Part shown: positions 1 through 6,671 of the stretch, one piece after another
How positions within the stretch are numbered: position 1 is the first letter of the stretch
Layout: every line of letters starts with the position of its first letter
Assembly (NCBI GenBank): GCA_910584545.1
Contig: CAJUBC010000051.1
Coordinates: 1 to 14,952 of the forward strand
Length of the DNA stretch: 14,952 bases
Direction: 5' to 3'
Origin: an uncultured Muribaculaceae bacterium
GTDB taxonomy: Bacteria > Bacteroidota > Bacteroidia > Bacteroidales > Muribaculaceae
The notes under the pieces: model-generated
What the model saw: only the letters and a program-made list of their open reading frames with translations
What the model was told of the DNA's origin: nothing
Database searches by the model: none
Position numbers and translations under genes: made by a program

Positions 1-122
1 CAAACGCAGGCCTTTTCACATTAAAAAATCATGCCTTTAACTGAATATCCCTAAACTATTTTAGCAATTATTCGCACAGATTTAACAATAATTCAATACT
101 ATCTGTCCCCCTCAGTGGAATA

Positions 123-2201
123 TTATCTTCCTCCGGCGGTGGATTGGTCGGCATCGCCGCTGGCTTTGATGCGTTTATTGGCTTTGCGCTTCTGGTGACC
201 CCATTGAAGATTGTAGTTTATGCCGATATAGGGCATCCGGAAGTCTGTACGCGTATGACGTTCGTTACTGTTCCATTTGCTCAGAGATACAGAACCTTGA
301 TCGTAATGTCCGAACGGAAGCAGACAACCTACGGAGAAAGCCCATTGTTTATAGTTGTAGGTAAGATCGATAAGGTTCATATCTTCTCCCCATGAGATTT
401 TCTCACCCCAGAGATCGCGCTGCGCCCTGACATACTGAGCGGAGAGTGTGAATCCCCAGTGGCGCAGCTGCATTGACGCGCTTCCGCTCCACGCGTTGTT
501 TGTGAGATCATATCCTGTACCGCGCATACGCTCCGCACGCCATTGCACATAGCCGCTTACCGTAAGCCAATCCGGAATCACTTCAAACTGAGGAGCCAAG
601 AACAGCGATATATTCTGAAGGCCTCGGCTGTTCTCGTATGTGGTGATGAGTTTATCATCTTCCCACATCAGCAACGGAGTGATTGCGTTTGGAGAAGTGT
701 AGGCACGGATACCGAACTGACCGTAGACTCTCGGAATCTGAAAATTATAACGCAATGTCAGCATATAACTGTTTGAGGTCTTGATTTCGGGATTACCTAC
801 ACGCCATTGGAAACCATCTATCTGCTGCGGGGTAGGATTGGTTTCCGCCAGTGAGGGATTAGACTGCCAGGACTCGAAATTCAATCTGAACTGATGCCGC
901 TGATTCAATGAATAAGTGATCGCAGCCTGAGGACGTAGATTCCATGAATGGCTGCCGAGTCCCGTTTCATGGAAGAGGAAATCGGTATACTGCGCACCGA
1001 GTCCGGCGGTGAATGTAAACTTTTTGACTCGCTGGAAATATTCAGCGAAGAAATAGACTCTGTCCTGACGCTGATGGAATACAGCTCCTCCGAGATTCTC
1101 ATATATCGACTTGTTGCGATTGGCGGTATACGATGCTCCGGCAGTCAGGCGCGACTTGCTCCAGTTCTTTATATAATCTGCTTCTATGGCATAGAGCTGG
1201 TTGCGGTCCTTGATATCGGTATGGATATCGGTGATGTATTCGTATGTCTCCGGCATCTGCTCGATATAGTCGGAGAATATGCGTCCCATATAGTATTGGG
1301 TCTTGAAGTCGACCACGAGCAACTGTTGCTTTGGAAAATGCTGCTCCCAATAAGCTGATACGGCAGGACGGGAGCCATTGTCGCCGTTGACCTCCGTCAG
1401 CAAAACATCGGGCACTCCGGTGTTGGAGGACATAAGGCCGTAATATGTGGTTTTATTGGTGGGTTTGAGGAACCCGCGGACATCCACCACGATAACAGTC
1501 GTATCCGGTATGATATAGTTGTAGGAAGCCCACAAGTTTCCTATGGAATTGTCGATATTTCCGCCAAGTGATCTCTCTTCGCGAATCAGATGTCTTCCGT
1601 CGGGATAGGTAAAGGTTTCCTCATAGTCACGATGGACTTTAAGGTTTTCCGTCAGCTTATAGCCTCCCCCTATCTCAATCTGTGAGCGTCCGAAGTTGAA
1701 TTTCACGCTTGGATTGTATTGCCCCCATGCCATATTCAGGGCCTGTGTGGCGTAGAGCATCAGAGACCCTCCCACCGTAGGATTGGCAACGATGAAATTG
1801 AGTACGGTATTGGCTCCGTTATACCTGAGTCCGGGATTCTCGATCCATTCTACACGTTTGATTGAAGATGGCAGGAGATTTCTAACCTGATCCACCGAGG
1901 CTTCACGTCCATTGATCCGTACTTGCACGGATTGGCCGGCAGAAGTGACGGTGCCGAGCGCGTCACTCACTGTTATCGACGGAATCATAAGATTGGATAG
2001 TAGCTGCACTCCGTTTTTTGCATTGTCAACCGCGCTTTTGGAAGGATGATAGACATCCATATCAGCCTTGTGTATCACCTTAGGGGCTTGAACCACAATC
2101 TCGGCTAACTCATTGGTCGAAACTGTATCAGTACCCACAGTCTTGGCGGATACCGTCATAGCCCAACATGACATCAATATTGGAATATATAACTTTCTCA
2201 T
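123..2201 (-). CDS. Outer-membrane beta-barrel protein, TonB-receptor-like
   Basis: Predicted outer-membrane protein of 692 residues. The frame stays open upstream to a GTG at 2285, but I choose the ATG at 2201 because it starts a classic signal peptide (MRKLYIPILMSCWAMTVSA, cleavage near residue 19-20); the 28 residues upstream look non-coding. Residues 30-140 resemble a plug domain of the OMP_b-brl_3/TonB-dependent receptor group (ELAEIVVQAP, then RINGREASVDQVRNLLP, then VEWIENPGLRYNGANTVLNFIV). The remaining 550 residues show alternating aromatic/polar beta-strand patterns, ending in a strand near GINYNLQWG and a basic polar tail of about 24 residues. The N-terminal carboxypeptidase-like regulatory domain common in this group is absent. 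Its ligand is unknown. It follows the Crp/Fnr-type gene on the same strand and has its own candidate promoter and operator, so control by that regulator is plausible but inferred. No clear terminator hairpin follows it. Confidence 0.85.
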   Translation of the reverse strand: MRKLYIPILMSCWAMTVSAKTVGTDTVSTNELAEIVVQAPKVIHKADMDVYHPSKSAVDNAKNGVQLLSNLMIPSITVSDALGTVTSAGQSVQVRINGREASVDQVRNLLPSSIKRVEWIENPGLRYNGANTVLNFIVANPTVGGSLMLYATQALNMAWGQYNPSVKFNFGRSQIEIGGGYKLTENLKVHRDYEETFTYPDGRHLIREERSLGGNIDNSIGNLWASYNYIIPDTTVIVVDVRGFLKPTNKTTYYGLMSSNTGVPDVLLTEVNGDNGSRPAVSAYWEQHFPKQQLLVVDFKTQYYMGRIFSDYIEQMPETYEYITDIHTDIKDRNQLYAIEADYIKNWSKSRLTAGASYTANRNKSIYENLGGAVFHQRQDRVYFFAEYFQRVKKFTFTAGLGAQYTDFLFHETGLGSHSWNLRPQAAITYSLNQRHQFRLNFESWQSNPSLAETNPTPQQIDGFQWRVGNPEIKTSNSYMLTLRYNFQIPRVYGQFGIRAYTSPNAITPLLMWEDDKLITTYENSRGLQNISLFLAPQFEVIPDWLTVSGYVQWRAERMRGTGYDLTNNAWSGSASMQLRHWGFTLSAQYVRAQRDLWGEKISWGEDMNLIDLTYNYKQWAFSVGCLLPFGHYDQGSVSLSKWNSNERHTRTDFRMPYIGINYNLQWGHQKRKANKRIKASGDADQSTAGGR

Positions 2202-2227
2202 TTTTTCATCAATTTTTGAATACAATG

Positions 2228-2265
2228 CAAAATTACCCCATAGAATTGAGAATGGTCTCAACAAA
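2228..2265 (-). promoter_or_regulatory. Candidate promoter for the outer-membrane barrel gene
   Basis: On the minus strand TAATTTTG (2235-2228) matches the Bacteroidetes -7 consensus TAnnTTTG. Upstream are TTG at 2261-2259 (spacing 23 nt) and TTTG at 2265-2262 (spacing 26 nt). Both spacings are longer than the usual 19-21, so the -33 element is weak. That would fit a promoter needing an activator. The implied start lies roughly 20 nt upstream of the ATG at 2201. Confidence 0.45.
2246..2261. promoter_or_regulatory. Candidate Crp/Fnr-type operator upstream of the barrel gene
   Basis: Perfect inverted repeat TTGAGA-ATGG-TCTCAA, 16 bp in all. It can be read as TTGAG-N6-CTCAA, the same overall size as Crp-family sites. 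It overlaps the -33 region of the barrel gene promoter and lies immediately downstream of a Crp/Fnr-type gene. Binding is inferred, not shown. Confidence 0.4.
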
Positions 2266-2307
2266 TGTTGAAAAGTACATTTCACGATTGTGTTTTTCTA
2301 AGGCGGC

Positions 2308-2928
2308 TCAAATGGGGGGGGGGGTGATGTTCAGCAGCGAGGCGATGTCTTTGAGTGAGAAGAGCTGGAACAGATCAGGGTCCCGACTGAACAATTCATC
2401 GTAGCGTTGCTGGGGTGATTTGGAATAGAGGTCTACATGGCGGTCGTAGAGGGTATAAAACAGTTCGCGGGTAGAGACTTCGACTATTTGACGGACTTTA
2501 TCATCCCCCTGCATCAGTTTCGCAACTTCCGCCGACGGGATGCAGTGGATTTCGCAAGGAACTGTTGCGATAATTGAGCACCGAGACTTCTCCCGGTAGA
2601 GCGATCCGGGAAAGTCGCATACCTCAAGGGCTATTATGTCGGTAGGCATCTTCTTGCCATGCATCGAACTGATATAGTTGGCGAGAACTGAACACCCGAA
2701 CACAAAACCGACTGTTTTTGCATTGCCCGAATTATCAATCAACGAGTGCTTGAAACCGCCTGACACAATCCATCCTGCATTTCTGAGGACTTCCCCCGTG
2801 CGAGCGAAATACTCGCCGCGCCGGAAATGCCGCATAGTGCCATGCTTCTCACATAACTCTCTCCAGAAAGAGAAATCCAGAGCCTCTTCAAATATGTTGA
2901 ACCGTGAAGACATACCCACGCAACTCAT
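2308..2928 (-). CDS. Crp/Fnr-family regulator, HTH frameshifted at a poly-C tract
   Basis: Transcription regulator of the Crp/Fnr superfamily, 206 residues as sequenced. Residues 30-140 form the cyclic-nucleotide-binding-like beta roll (FRRGEYFARTGE, then GWIVSGGFKHSLID). The canonical phosphate-binding RxA cassette is not seen, so cAMP binding is doubtful, as in most Bacteroidetes members. The dimer helix follows (150-170), then the HTH starts with SLKDIASLLNIT (191-202). The frame then runs through an 11-C tract and stops at ITPPPI. In the frame reached with 9 or 12 Cs the protein continues as HLSRLRKTQS to a TGA at 2282-2284 (214 or 215 residues), which is the expected recognition helix. 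The version here should not bind DNA. Start at 2928 (AAAGGA lies upstream on this strand); Met6 is an alternative. Divergent from the DUF362 gene and upstream of the barrel gene, its likeliest target. Confidence 0.85.
   Translation of the reverse strand: MSCVGMSSRFNIFEEALDFSFWRELCEKHGTMRHFRRGEYFARTGEVLRNAGWIVSGGFKHSLIDNSGNAKTVGFVFGCSVLANYISSMHGKKMPTDIIALEVCDFPGSLYREKSRCSIIATVPCEIHCIPSAEVAKLMQGDDKVRQIVEVSTRELFYTLYDRHVDLYSKSPQQRYDELFSRDPDLFQLFSLKDIASLLNITPPPI
2314..2324. repeat. Homopolymer G(11)/C(11) tract inside the regulator HTH
   Basis: Eleven consecutive Gs on the plus strand, read as Cs in the minus-strand gene. The tract encodes the turn between the two HTH helices. Length 9 or 12 keeps HLSRLRK in frame; 10 or 11 ends the protein within a few codons. 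It is the longest G/C homopolymer I see in the window. Slippage during replication is the known behaviour of such tracts; sequencing error is the alternative. Confidence 0.9.
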
Positions 2929-3018
2929 ATCAGTCGTCCTTTAATTGCAACGTAAAGACACGTCATTTGTTTCATGTATGTGAAGTGTCCTCTTTTCTCA
3001 GTTCAAGCCATCATGATG

Positions 3019-3049
3019 CAAAATTAAGCAATTTAAACTTTTTTAGCAA
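3019..3049 (-). promoter_or_regulatory. Promoter of the Crp/Fnr-type regulator
   Basis: On the minus strand TAATTTTG (3026-3019) matches the -7 consensus TAnnTTTG, with TTG at 3049-3047 giving a 20-nt spacer. The octamer plus the following CAT is identical to the barrel gene's -7 region. The implied leader is about 85 nt. Confidence 0.55.
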
Positions 3050-3064
3050 TTGTTGGTCAAAATT

Positions 3065-3080
3065 TTGTAAATGTTTACAA
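3065..3080. promoter_or_regulatory. Candidate operator between the divergent genes
   Basis: TTGTAAA-TG-TTTACAA is a 7-bp perfect inverted repeat, 16 bp in all, with the form TTGTA-N6-TACAA. It lies between the regulator and the DUF362 gene, centred roughly 58 bp upstream of the regulator's implied start, a typical activator position. The outer TTG/CAA and the overall length match the palindrome at 2246-2261, so one Crp/Fnr-type protein could recognise both. This is inference. Confidence 0.4.
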
Positions 3081-3112
3081 CTGAGAACCTCCATCGCATT
3101 CTTTTCCCATGA

Positions 3113-3136
3113 AATCCTTGATTTTTCCTAAGGATT
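3113..3136. repeat. Inverted repeat upstream of the DUF362 gene
   Basis: AATCCTT (3113-3119) and AAGGATT (3130-3136) are perfect 7-bp arms with a 10-nt loop, 62 nt before the DUF362 start codon. It could be a leader hairpin or a protein site. No convincing TAnnTTTG promoter for the plus-strand gene was found near it. Confidence 0.35.
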
Positions 3137-3198
3137 GAGGATATTCTATGCAACTTGCTAAAAGAATACTATCAACGGATACTATAAATCATTAAAAC

Positions 3199-4179
3199 AT
3201 GAATATTAAGACTACTATCGCTAAACTGTCGCTGGGGCTGGCTCTGATTCCCGCCACCTTTGCGGCAAACGCTCAGCAGGTGGCTCCGACCACTTCGGAC
3301 TCAGTAGCCACAGTGTATTTCATCAAGGATATCAATTCGGAAAACCTTCTGAAGATATACGACGCGCTCGACCGTCGTGCCACAGGCAAGGTCTGCGTGA
3401 AACTATCGTTCGGGGAGGAAGGCAACCCCAATCATCTCGACGCAAATCTGATTGCTCCGCTCGTGCAGGGTCTGCACGCCACTTTGGTGGAATGCAACAC
3501 CGCCTATAACAGTTCGAGGCGCCATGCATCGGACCATCTCAAGACAGCCGAGAACCATGGCTTTGCGGCAATCGCTCCCATCGACATCATGGACAGAGAG
3601 GGAGAGACCGCGCTGCCGGTCAAGAAAGGGAAACATATCAACTACGCCCTCGTCGGCAAGAACTGGCTGAACTACGACTTCACCGTAGTTCTCTCTCATT
3701 TCAAGGGACACCCGAGCGGAGGCTTCGGAGGAGCTCTGAAAAACATGGCTATCGGTATGCAGTCGAGCAACGGCAAGGCATGGGTTCACACGGCAGGGAA
3801 GACGCAGGAGGCCGACAACTGGATGTCGGTACGTGCCGAGCAGAATGATTTCCTTGAGACAATGGCCGAGTCATCAGAAGCCATCATGGACTATGCCGGT
3901 GACAAGATTCTGTACATCTCCGTAGCGAACAATCTGTCGGTAGACTGCGATTGCGTGGCACATCCGAAACCGGTACAGATGGCCGACATAGGCATTTTCG
4001 CATCTCTCGACCCGGTGGCACTCGACCGCGCCTGCGTAGACGCCGTTCATAACTCAACCGACCACGGCAAAATCCATCTGGAACAGCGCATAGCCGACCG
4101 AAACGGCACACATCTCCTCGACTACGCCGAAAGCCTCGGCCTCGGCACCCAGAAATACGTCCTCATAACCATCGAGTAA
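3199..4179 (+). CDS. Secreted DUF362-domain protein
   Basis: 326 residues, exported: residues 1-25 form a signal peptide (MNIKTTIAKLSLGLALIPATFAANA, cleavage before QQV). The mature part is a single DUF362 domain. Visible conserved blocks are GHPSGGFGGALKNMAIGMQS (170-189) with the following KAWVHTAG, then NNLSVDCDCVAHPKPVQMADIG (244-265) and SLDPVALDRACVDAV (269-283). Cys250 and Cys252 (CDC) and Cys279 are candidate metal or Fe-S ligands. Many DUF362 proteins carry a C-terminal ferredoxin domain with CxxCxxC motifs; this one does not. Function is not known to me; a redox or metal-linked role is only a guess. The start has no Shine-Dalgarno site but an A-rich leader typical of this phylum. 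It is transcribed divergently from the Crp/Fnr-type gene and convergently with the DUF5606 operon. Confidence 0.85.
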   Translation: MNIKTTIAKLSLGLALIPATFAANAQQVAPTTSDSVATVYFIKDINSENLLKIYDALDRRATGKVCVKLSFGEEGNPNHLDANLIAPLVQGLHATLVECNTAYNSSRRHASDHLKTAENHGFAAIAPIDIMDREGETALPVKKGKHINYALVGKNWLNYDFTVVLSHFKGHPSGGFGGALKNMAIGMQSSNGKAWVHTAGKTQEADNWMSVRAEQNDFLETMAESSEAIMDYAGDKILYISVANNLSVDCDCVAHPKPVQMADIGIFASLDPVALDRACVDAVHNSTDHGKIHLEQRIADRNGTHLLDYAESLGLGTQKYVLITIE

Positions 4180-4205
4180 ACTGCTGTAGAAACGGCAAAA
4201 TATTT

Positions 4206-4247
4206 AGCGAGGCAGTGTCAAACTTTACAAATTGACACTGCCTCGCT
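4206..4247. terminator. Bidirectional terminator hairpin
   Basis: Perfect 16-bp stem (4206-4221 with 4232-4247) and a 10-nt loop, GC-rich at its base (AGCGAGGCAGTG), between the convergent DUF362 and DUF5606 genes. The flanks are T-rich in both directions (TTTAT on plus, TAAATATTTTG on minus). The U tract is short, so it may end transcription imperfectly, but position and stability fit a shared terminator. Confidence 0.8.
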
Positions 4248-4272
4248 TTATGTCGGGATTTTAGAGAATTGC

Positions 4273-4716
4273 TTAATCTTCCTTTTTCTCCTCGGTCTTT
4301 TCCTCTTCCTTAGTTTCCTCCTCTTTCTCATCGACGAACTTGGTGTAGCCTGCGGCGAGAAGAATGTTGTACCATGTGTAGAGTTTCTTGATGTCGCTGT
4401 CATGGACGCGGTCGCGGTCGAAATCTTCAACAGCGTTGCCGAAGCTGTCCTTCAGTCCCTTGGCAACGACAAGGCTCTTGATGTCGATTTCCTTGCCGCC
4501 GTTGGCGGCATACACCTTGTCAAGGATTTCGCCGAGAGGAGTATCGCCGCTCTCGGTATACATCGATATGTCGCCGAGCGACACCACTCTGTCGCGGGCG
4601 TGCACCGGCAGACGATTGCCGTTGCCAAGCTGTTCTACAATCAGTGTGCCTTTTCCACGGCTCACGATTTTGTACAGACCGGGTTTACCGGTAATTGAAA
4701 TTATTTCTCGTAACAC
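4273..4716 (-). CDS. DUF5606-family protein
   Basis: 147 residues, last gene of the nusB-to-DUF5606 operon and 25 nt after coaE. The start MLREIISITGKPGLYKIVSRGKGTLIVEQL is the hallmark of a Bacteroidetes-restricted family (DUF5606) of unknown role. Residues 1-60 look like a small beta-rich domain, 65-125 are mixed helical, and 128-147 form a charged Glu/Lys tail (KEEETKEEEKTEEKKED). It has no signal peptide or membrane segment, so it is probably cytoplasmic. The start codon is GTG at 4716. An in-frame TAA lies three codons upstream, and the family N-terminus begins exactly here, so GTG is well supported. The gene is followed by the 4206-4247 terminator. Confidence 0.85.
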   Translation of the reverse strand: MLREIISITGKPGLYKIVSRGKGTLIVEQLGNGNRLPVHARDRVVSLGDISMYTESGDTPLGEILDKVYAANGGKEIDIKSLVVAKGLKDSFGNAVEDFDRDRVHDSDIKKLYTWYNILLAAGYTKFVDEKEEETKEEEKTEEKKED

Positions 4717-4741
4717 GGATATTTATTTTTAAATTTTGAAC

Positions 4742-5326
4742 TTATTCTTTTATTTCCTGCAACAGACGGTCAATCTGTGGTAGCAACGGAACGGATCCGT
4801 CATTCTGAATCCACGTGACCGCGACCGGTCCCGAAAAATCATACTCTCCCTTCTGTCTTTCCATCCGGGAGCGCACGTCGTCGGAAGAAACCGAGTCTCG
4901 TTCTATCACCCTGCCGGTCCGGACCTCATCAGGCGCCGTGACAATCCATATCTCCGAGCAAAGGATGTCAAGGCCGGAAGCCCGCATAATCGCCGACTCC
5001 ACGAACAGCACCTCTCCACTTCCCTCAGCATGACACCTGACATCTTCCAACACCTCTCCGTGAACAAGCGAATTGAGGAACGAAAGTTCCTCCCTGTCGG
5101 CAAACACCCGCGCGGAGAGATAAGGACGGCATAAAGACCCATCGCTGTTGAAAGCCTCGTCACCGAAAAAGGAACGTATTCCGGAAAGTATCCTTTCCGA
5201 GCTATCCATCAGCAATTTGGCCTGCGAATCGCAGTCATAAACCTCATATCCCTTCAGGCGCAGAATCCGCGACACAACGCTTTTACCCGACCCGATGCCA
5301 CCGGTGATTCCGATTATCTTCCTCAT
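4742..5326 (-). CDS. coaE: Dephospho-CoA kinase
   Basis: Catalyses the last step of CoA synthesis, ATP-dependent phosphorylation of the ribose 3'-OH of dephospho-CoA, in the cytoplasm. It has 194 residues, the usual length. The Walker A loop GGIGSGKS is at residues 9-16, followed by YDCD (30-33), where the family has its substrate/Mg-binding aspartates. A lid segment rich in Arg (RVIERDSVSSDDVRSRMERQ) is near 138-158, and TWIQNDGS near 170 matches the family's C-terminal IxNxG motif. The start codon overlaps the stop of the upstream YbbR gene (ATGA), which implies translational coupling. CoaBC, two steps earlier in the same pathway, lies about 6.3 kb upstream in the same gene run. Confidence 0.95.
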   Translation of the reverse strand: MRKIIGITGGIGSGKSVVSRILRLKGYEVYDCDSQAKLLMDSSERILSGIRSFFGDEAFNSDGSLCRPYLSARVFADREELSFLNSLVHGEVLEDVRCHAEGSGEVLFVESAIMRASGLDILCSEIWIVTAPDEVRTGRVIERDSVSSDDVRSRMERQKGEYDFSGPVAVTWIQNDGSVPLLPQIDRLLQEIKE

Positions 5327-6294
5327 TTCCTCACCAATGTATATTCCACGGAATCCGTCTTCAACTCGGGATTAACCACATATTCAGGATACCCCTTAAG
5401 TTTAACAGCGAGTTTGTTACCTACCCGCAACTTGGTTTCCATGTAATCCACCGACACCTCCACAGGCACGGTCTCGTCGCTGAAGATGCTCATGGGCACA
5501 TAGTACTCCACAGGCACCTTTGCGGGGAAAAGCAACAGGCTCTCATCCTCCGGAACATTCTCGGCGGTGACTGTCGCGAAACCCTCCTTCCTTACAAGAG
5601 GCTCCACAGGAATCTCCACGCGGATCACGGAAGGAATTATCCTCACATTCGCAATCGGCGCCACCTTGACATCAAAATAAGAAGTTGCGGACAGATTCCG
5701 CTTCACCAGCCGTTCGGTATAGACATGGTTCACGGTGTCGATTTCCGAATTGACGGAATAGATCTTCACACTCTTCTCGACCGGCACCGGCGGTCCTGAG
5801 ATAATATAACCGGAAGCTGCGGATATGTCCACACGGACCACTACCGGCACCCGTTTACCCGGCTCCGTGGTGTAATAGAGCCTCAGTGAATCGAGTCCAA
5901 TGGATGTGATCTGCACTCCGTTTCCGAATTTCTGCTTAATCGCCGTGCTCAGGTCCGTCTTTCCGAGCCGGAACACGCCCGAGTGGGCATAATCGCGGAA
6001 ATTAACATTCACAGTAGGATTCTTCATCACTCCGGAGCGCAGGATATTGGTACCCTTGTCGCGGAGAGTGACATGAATCTCATGCGGAGGATCGGTGATG
6101 AACGTGACAGAATCCGGCACATTGTCAACCCGGAACTTAACCCGGAAAGTATCGGTGACGCTGTCGTTAAGGGTAATGACGAGCCAGAAGACAGTGGCGA
6201 TTACAACAAAAATGAGAAAGACAAGCGCGTTATGAAAGCCCCCGGATTTTACAATCCGGGAAAGCAAGTCGCGTATCTTCCTCAATTTAGCCAT
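5323..6294 (-). CDS. YbbR-domain membrane-anchored protein
   Basis: 323 residues. A basic N-terminus (MAKLRKIRDLLSRIVKSGG) precedes one membrane helix at about 23-42 (LVFLIFVVIATVFWLVITL). The rest is extracytoplasmic beta-rich sequence in which YbbR-like repeats can be picked out (around 50-110, 145-215 and 220-315). In Firmicutes a YbbR protein (CdaR) regulates the diadenylate cyclase CdaA; whether the Bacteroidetes protein does this is not established here and no cdaA gene is in the window. It lies 21 nt after yajC and overlaps coaE by 4 nt. The yajC-ybbR-coaE order fits what I recall of this phylum. An 8-bp GC-rich hairpin falls within codons 12-18. Confidence 0.85.
   Translation of the reverse strand: MAKLRKIRDLLSRIVKSGGFHNALVFLIFVVIATVFWLVITLNDSVTDTFRVKFRVDNVPDSVTFITDPPHEIHVTLRDKGTNILRSGVMKNPTVNVNFRDYAHSGVFRLGKTDLSTAIKQKFGNGVQITSIGLDSLRLYYTTEPGKRVPVVVRVDISAASGYIISGPPVPVEKSVKIYSVNSEIDTVNHVYTERLVKRNLSATSYFDVKVAPIANVRIIPSVIRVEIPVEPLVRKEGFATVTAENVPEDESLLLFPAKVPVEYYVPMSIFSDETVPVEVSVDYMETKLRVGNKLAVKLKGYPEYVVNPELKTDSVEYTLVRK
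6241..6260. repeat. Perfect hairpin inside the YbbR gene start
   Basis: CCCGGATT-TTAC-AATCCGGG, an 8-bp perfect stem with a 4-nt loop. It lies 34-54 nt downstream of the YbbR start codon in the mRNA and encodes residues around R-I-V-K-S-G. It could modulate translation or be chance. Confidence 0.4.
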
Positions 6295-6315
6295 CTGTAA
6301 TGTCGGTTTCCCTGA

Positions 6316-6642
6316 TTACTTCTTGGCGGGAGCGGCCTCTACCACAGGATAGACCGAAGCGCGGTCAACCTTGATGGAGACTCCAGGGGCCACCTCCACG
6401 AGCATAGTGTCAGTACCTTCCCTGAGTTCCTTGATACGGCCATGGATTCCGCCGGCGGTCACTACCCTGTCGCCGTTCTGCATGGCTTCCCGCTGCTTCT
6501 TCAGCTCCTTCTGTTTTTTTGACTGAGGGCGGATCATCACGAAATAGAAGATGGCGATCATGGCCACGATCATGAGCATTCCGCTCCAGCTTGATCCTGC
6601 CGAGGACTGAGCCTGCAGGAGAATGGTGTTGAGTACGTACAT
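6316..6642 (-). CDS. yajC: Preprotein translocase accessory subunit YajC
   Basis: Small inner-membrane partner of SecDF in protein export, 108 residues as usual for the family. There is one membrane helix at about 20-37 (SGMLMIVAMIAIFYFVMIRP), followed at once by the family signature RPQSKKQKELKK. The soluble domain has the typical GDRVVTAGGIHGRIKEL (57-73) and a C-terminal V-K-V-D-R segment. It lies 29 nt after nusB and 21 nt before the YbbR gene, in one operon. SecD/SecF are not in the window. Confidence 0.95.
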   Translation of the reverse strand: MYVLNTILLQAQSSAGSSWSGMLMIVAMIAIFYFVMIRPQSKKQKELKKQREAMQNGDRVVTAGGIHGRIKELREGTDTMLVEVAPGVSIKVDRASVYPVVEAAPAKK

Positions 6643-6671
6643 TATTGTTCTGATTTAATTATTTTTCTTTT

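Noticed and set aside
66..93. AATTATT/AATAATT inverted repeat downstream of the barrel gene as a terminator
   Set aside because: AT-only 7-bp arms with a 14-nt loop and no U tract; too weak to call.
2202..2285. Upstream extension of the barrel gene to a GTG at 2285, which would overlap the restored regulator stop
   Set aside because: The 28 added residues precede a clean signal peptide, and the candidate -7 box and palindrome lie within this stretch, so it is more likely non-coding.
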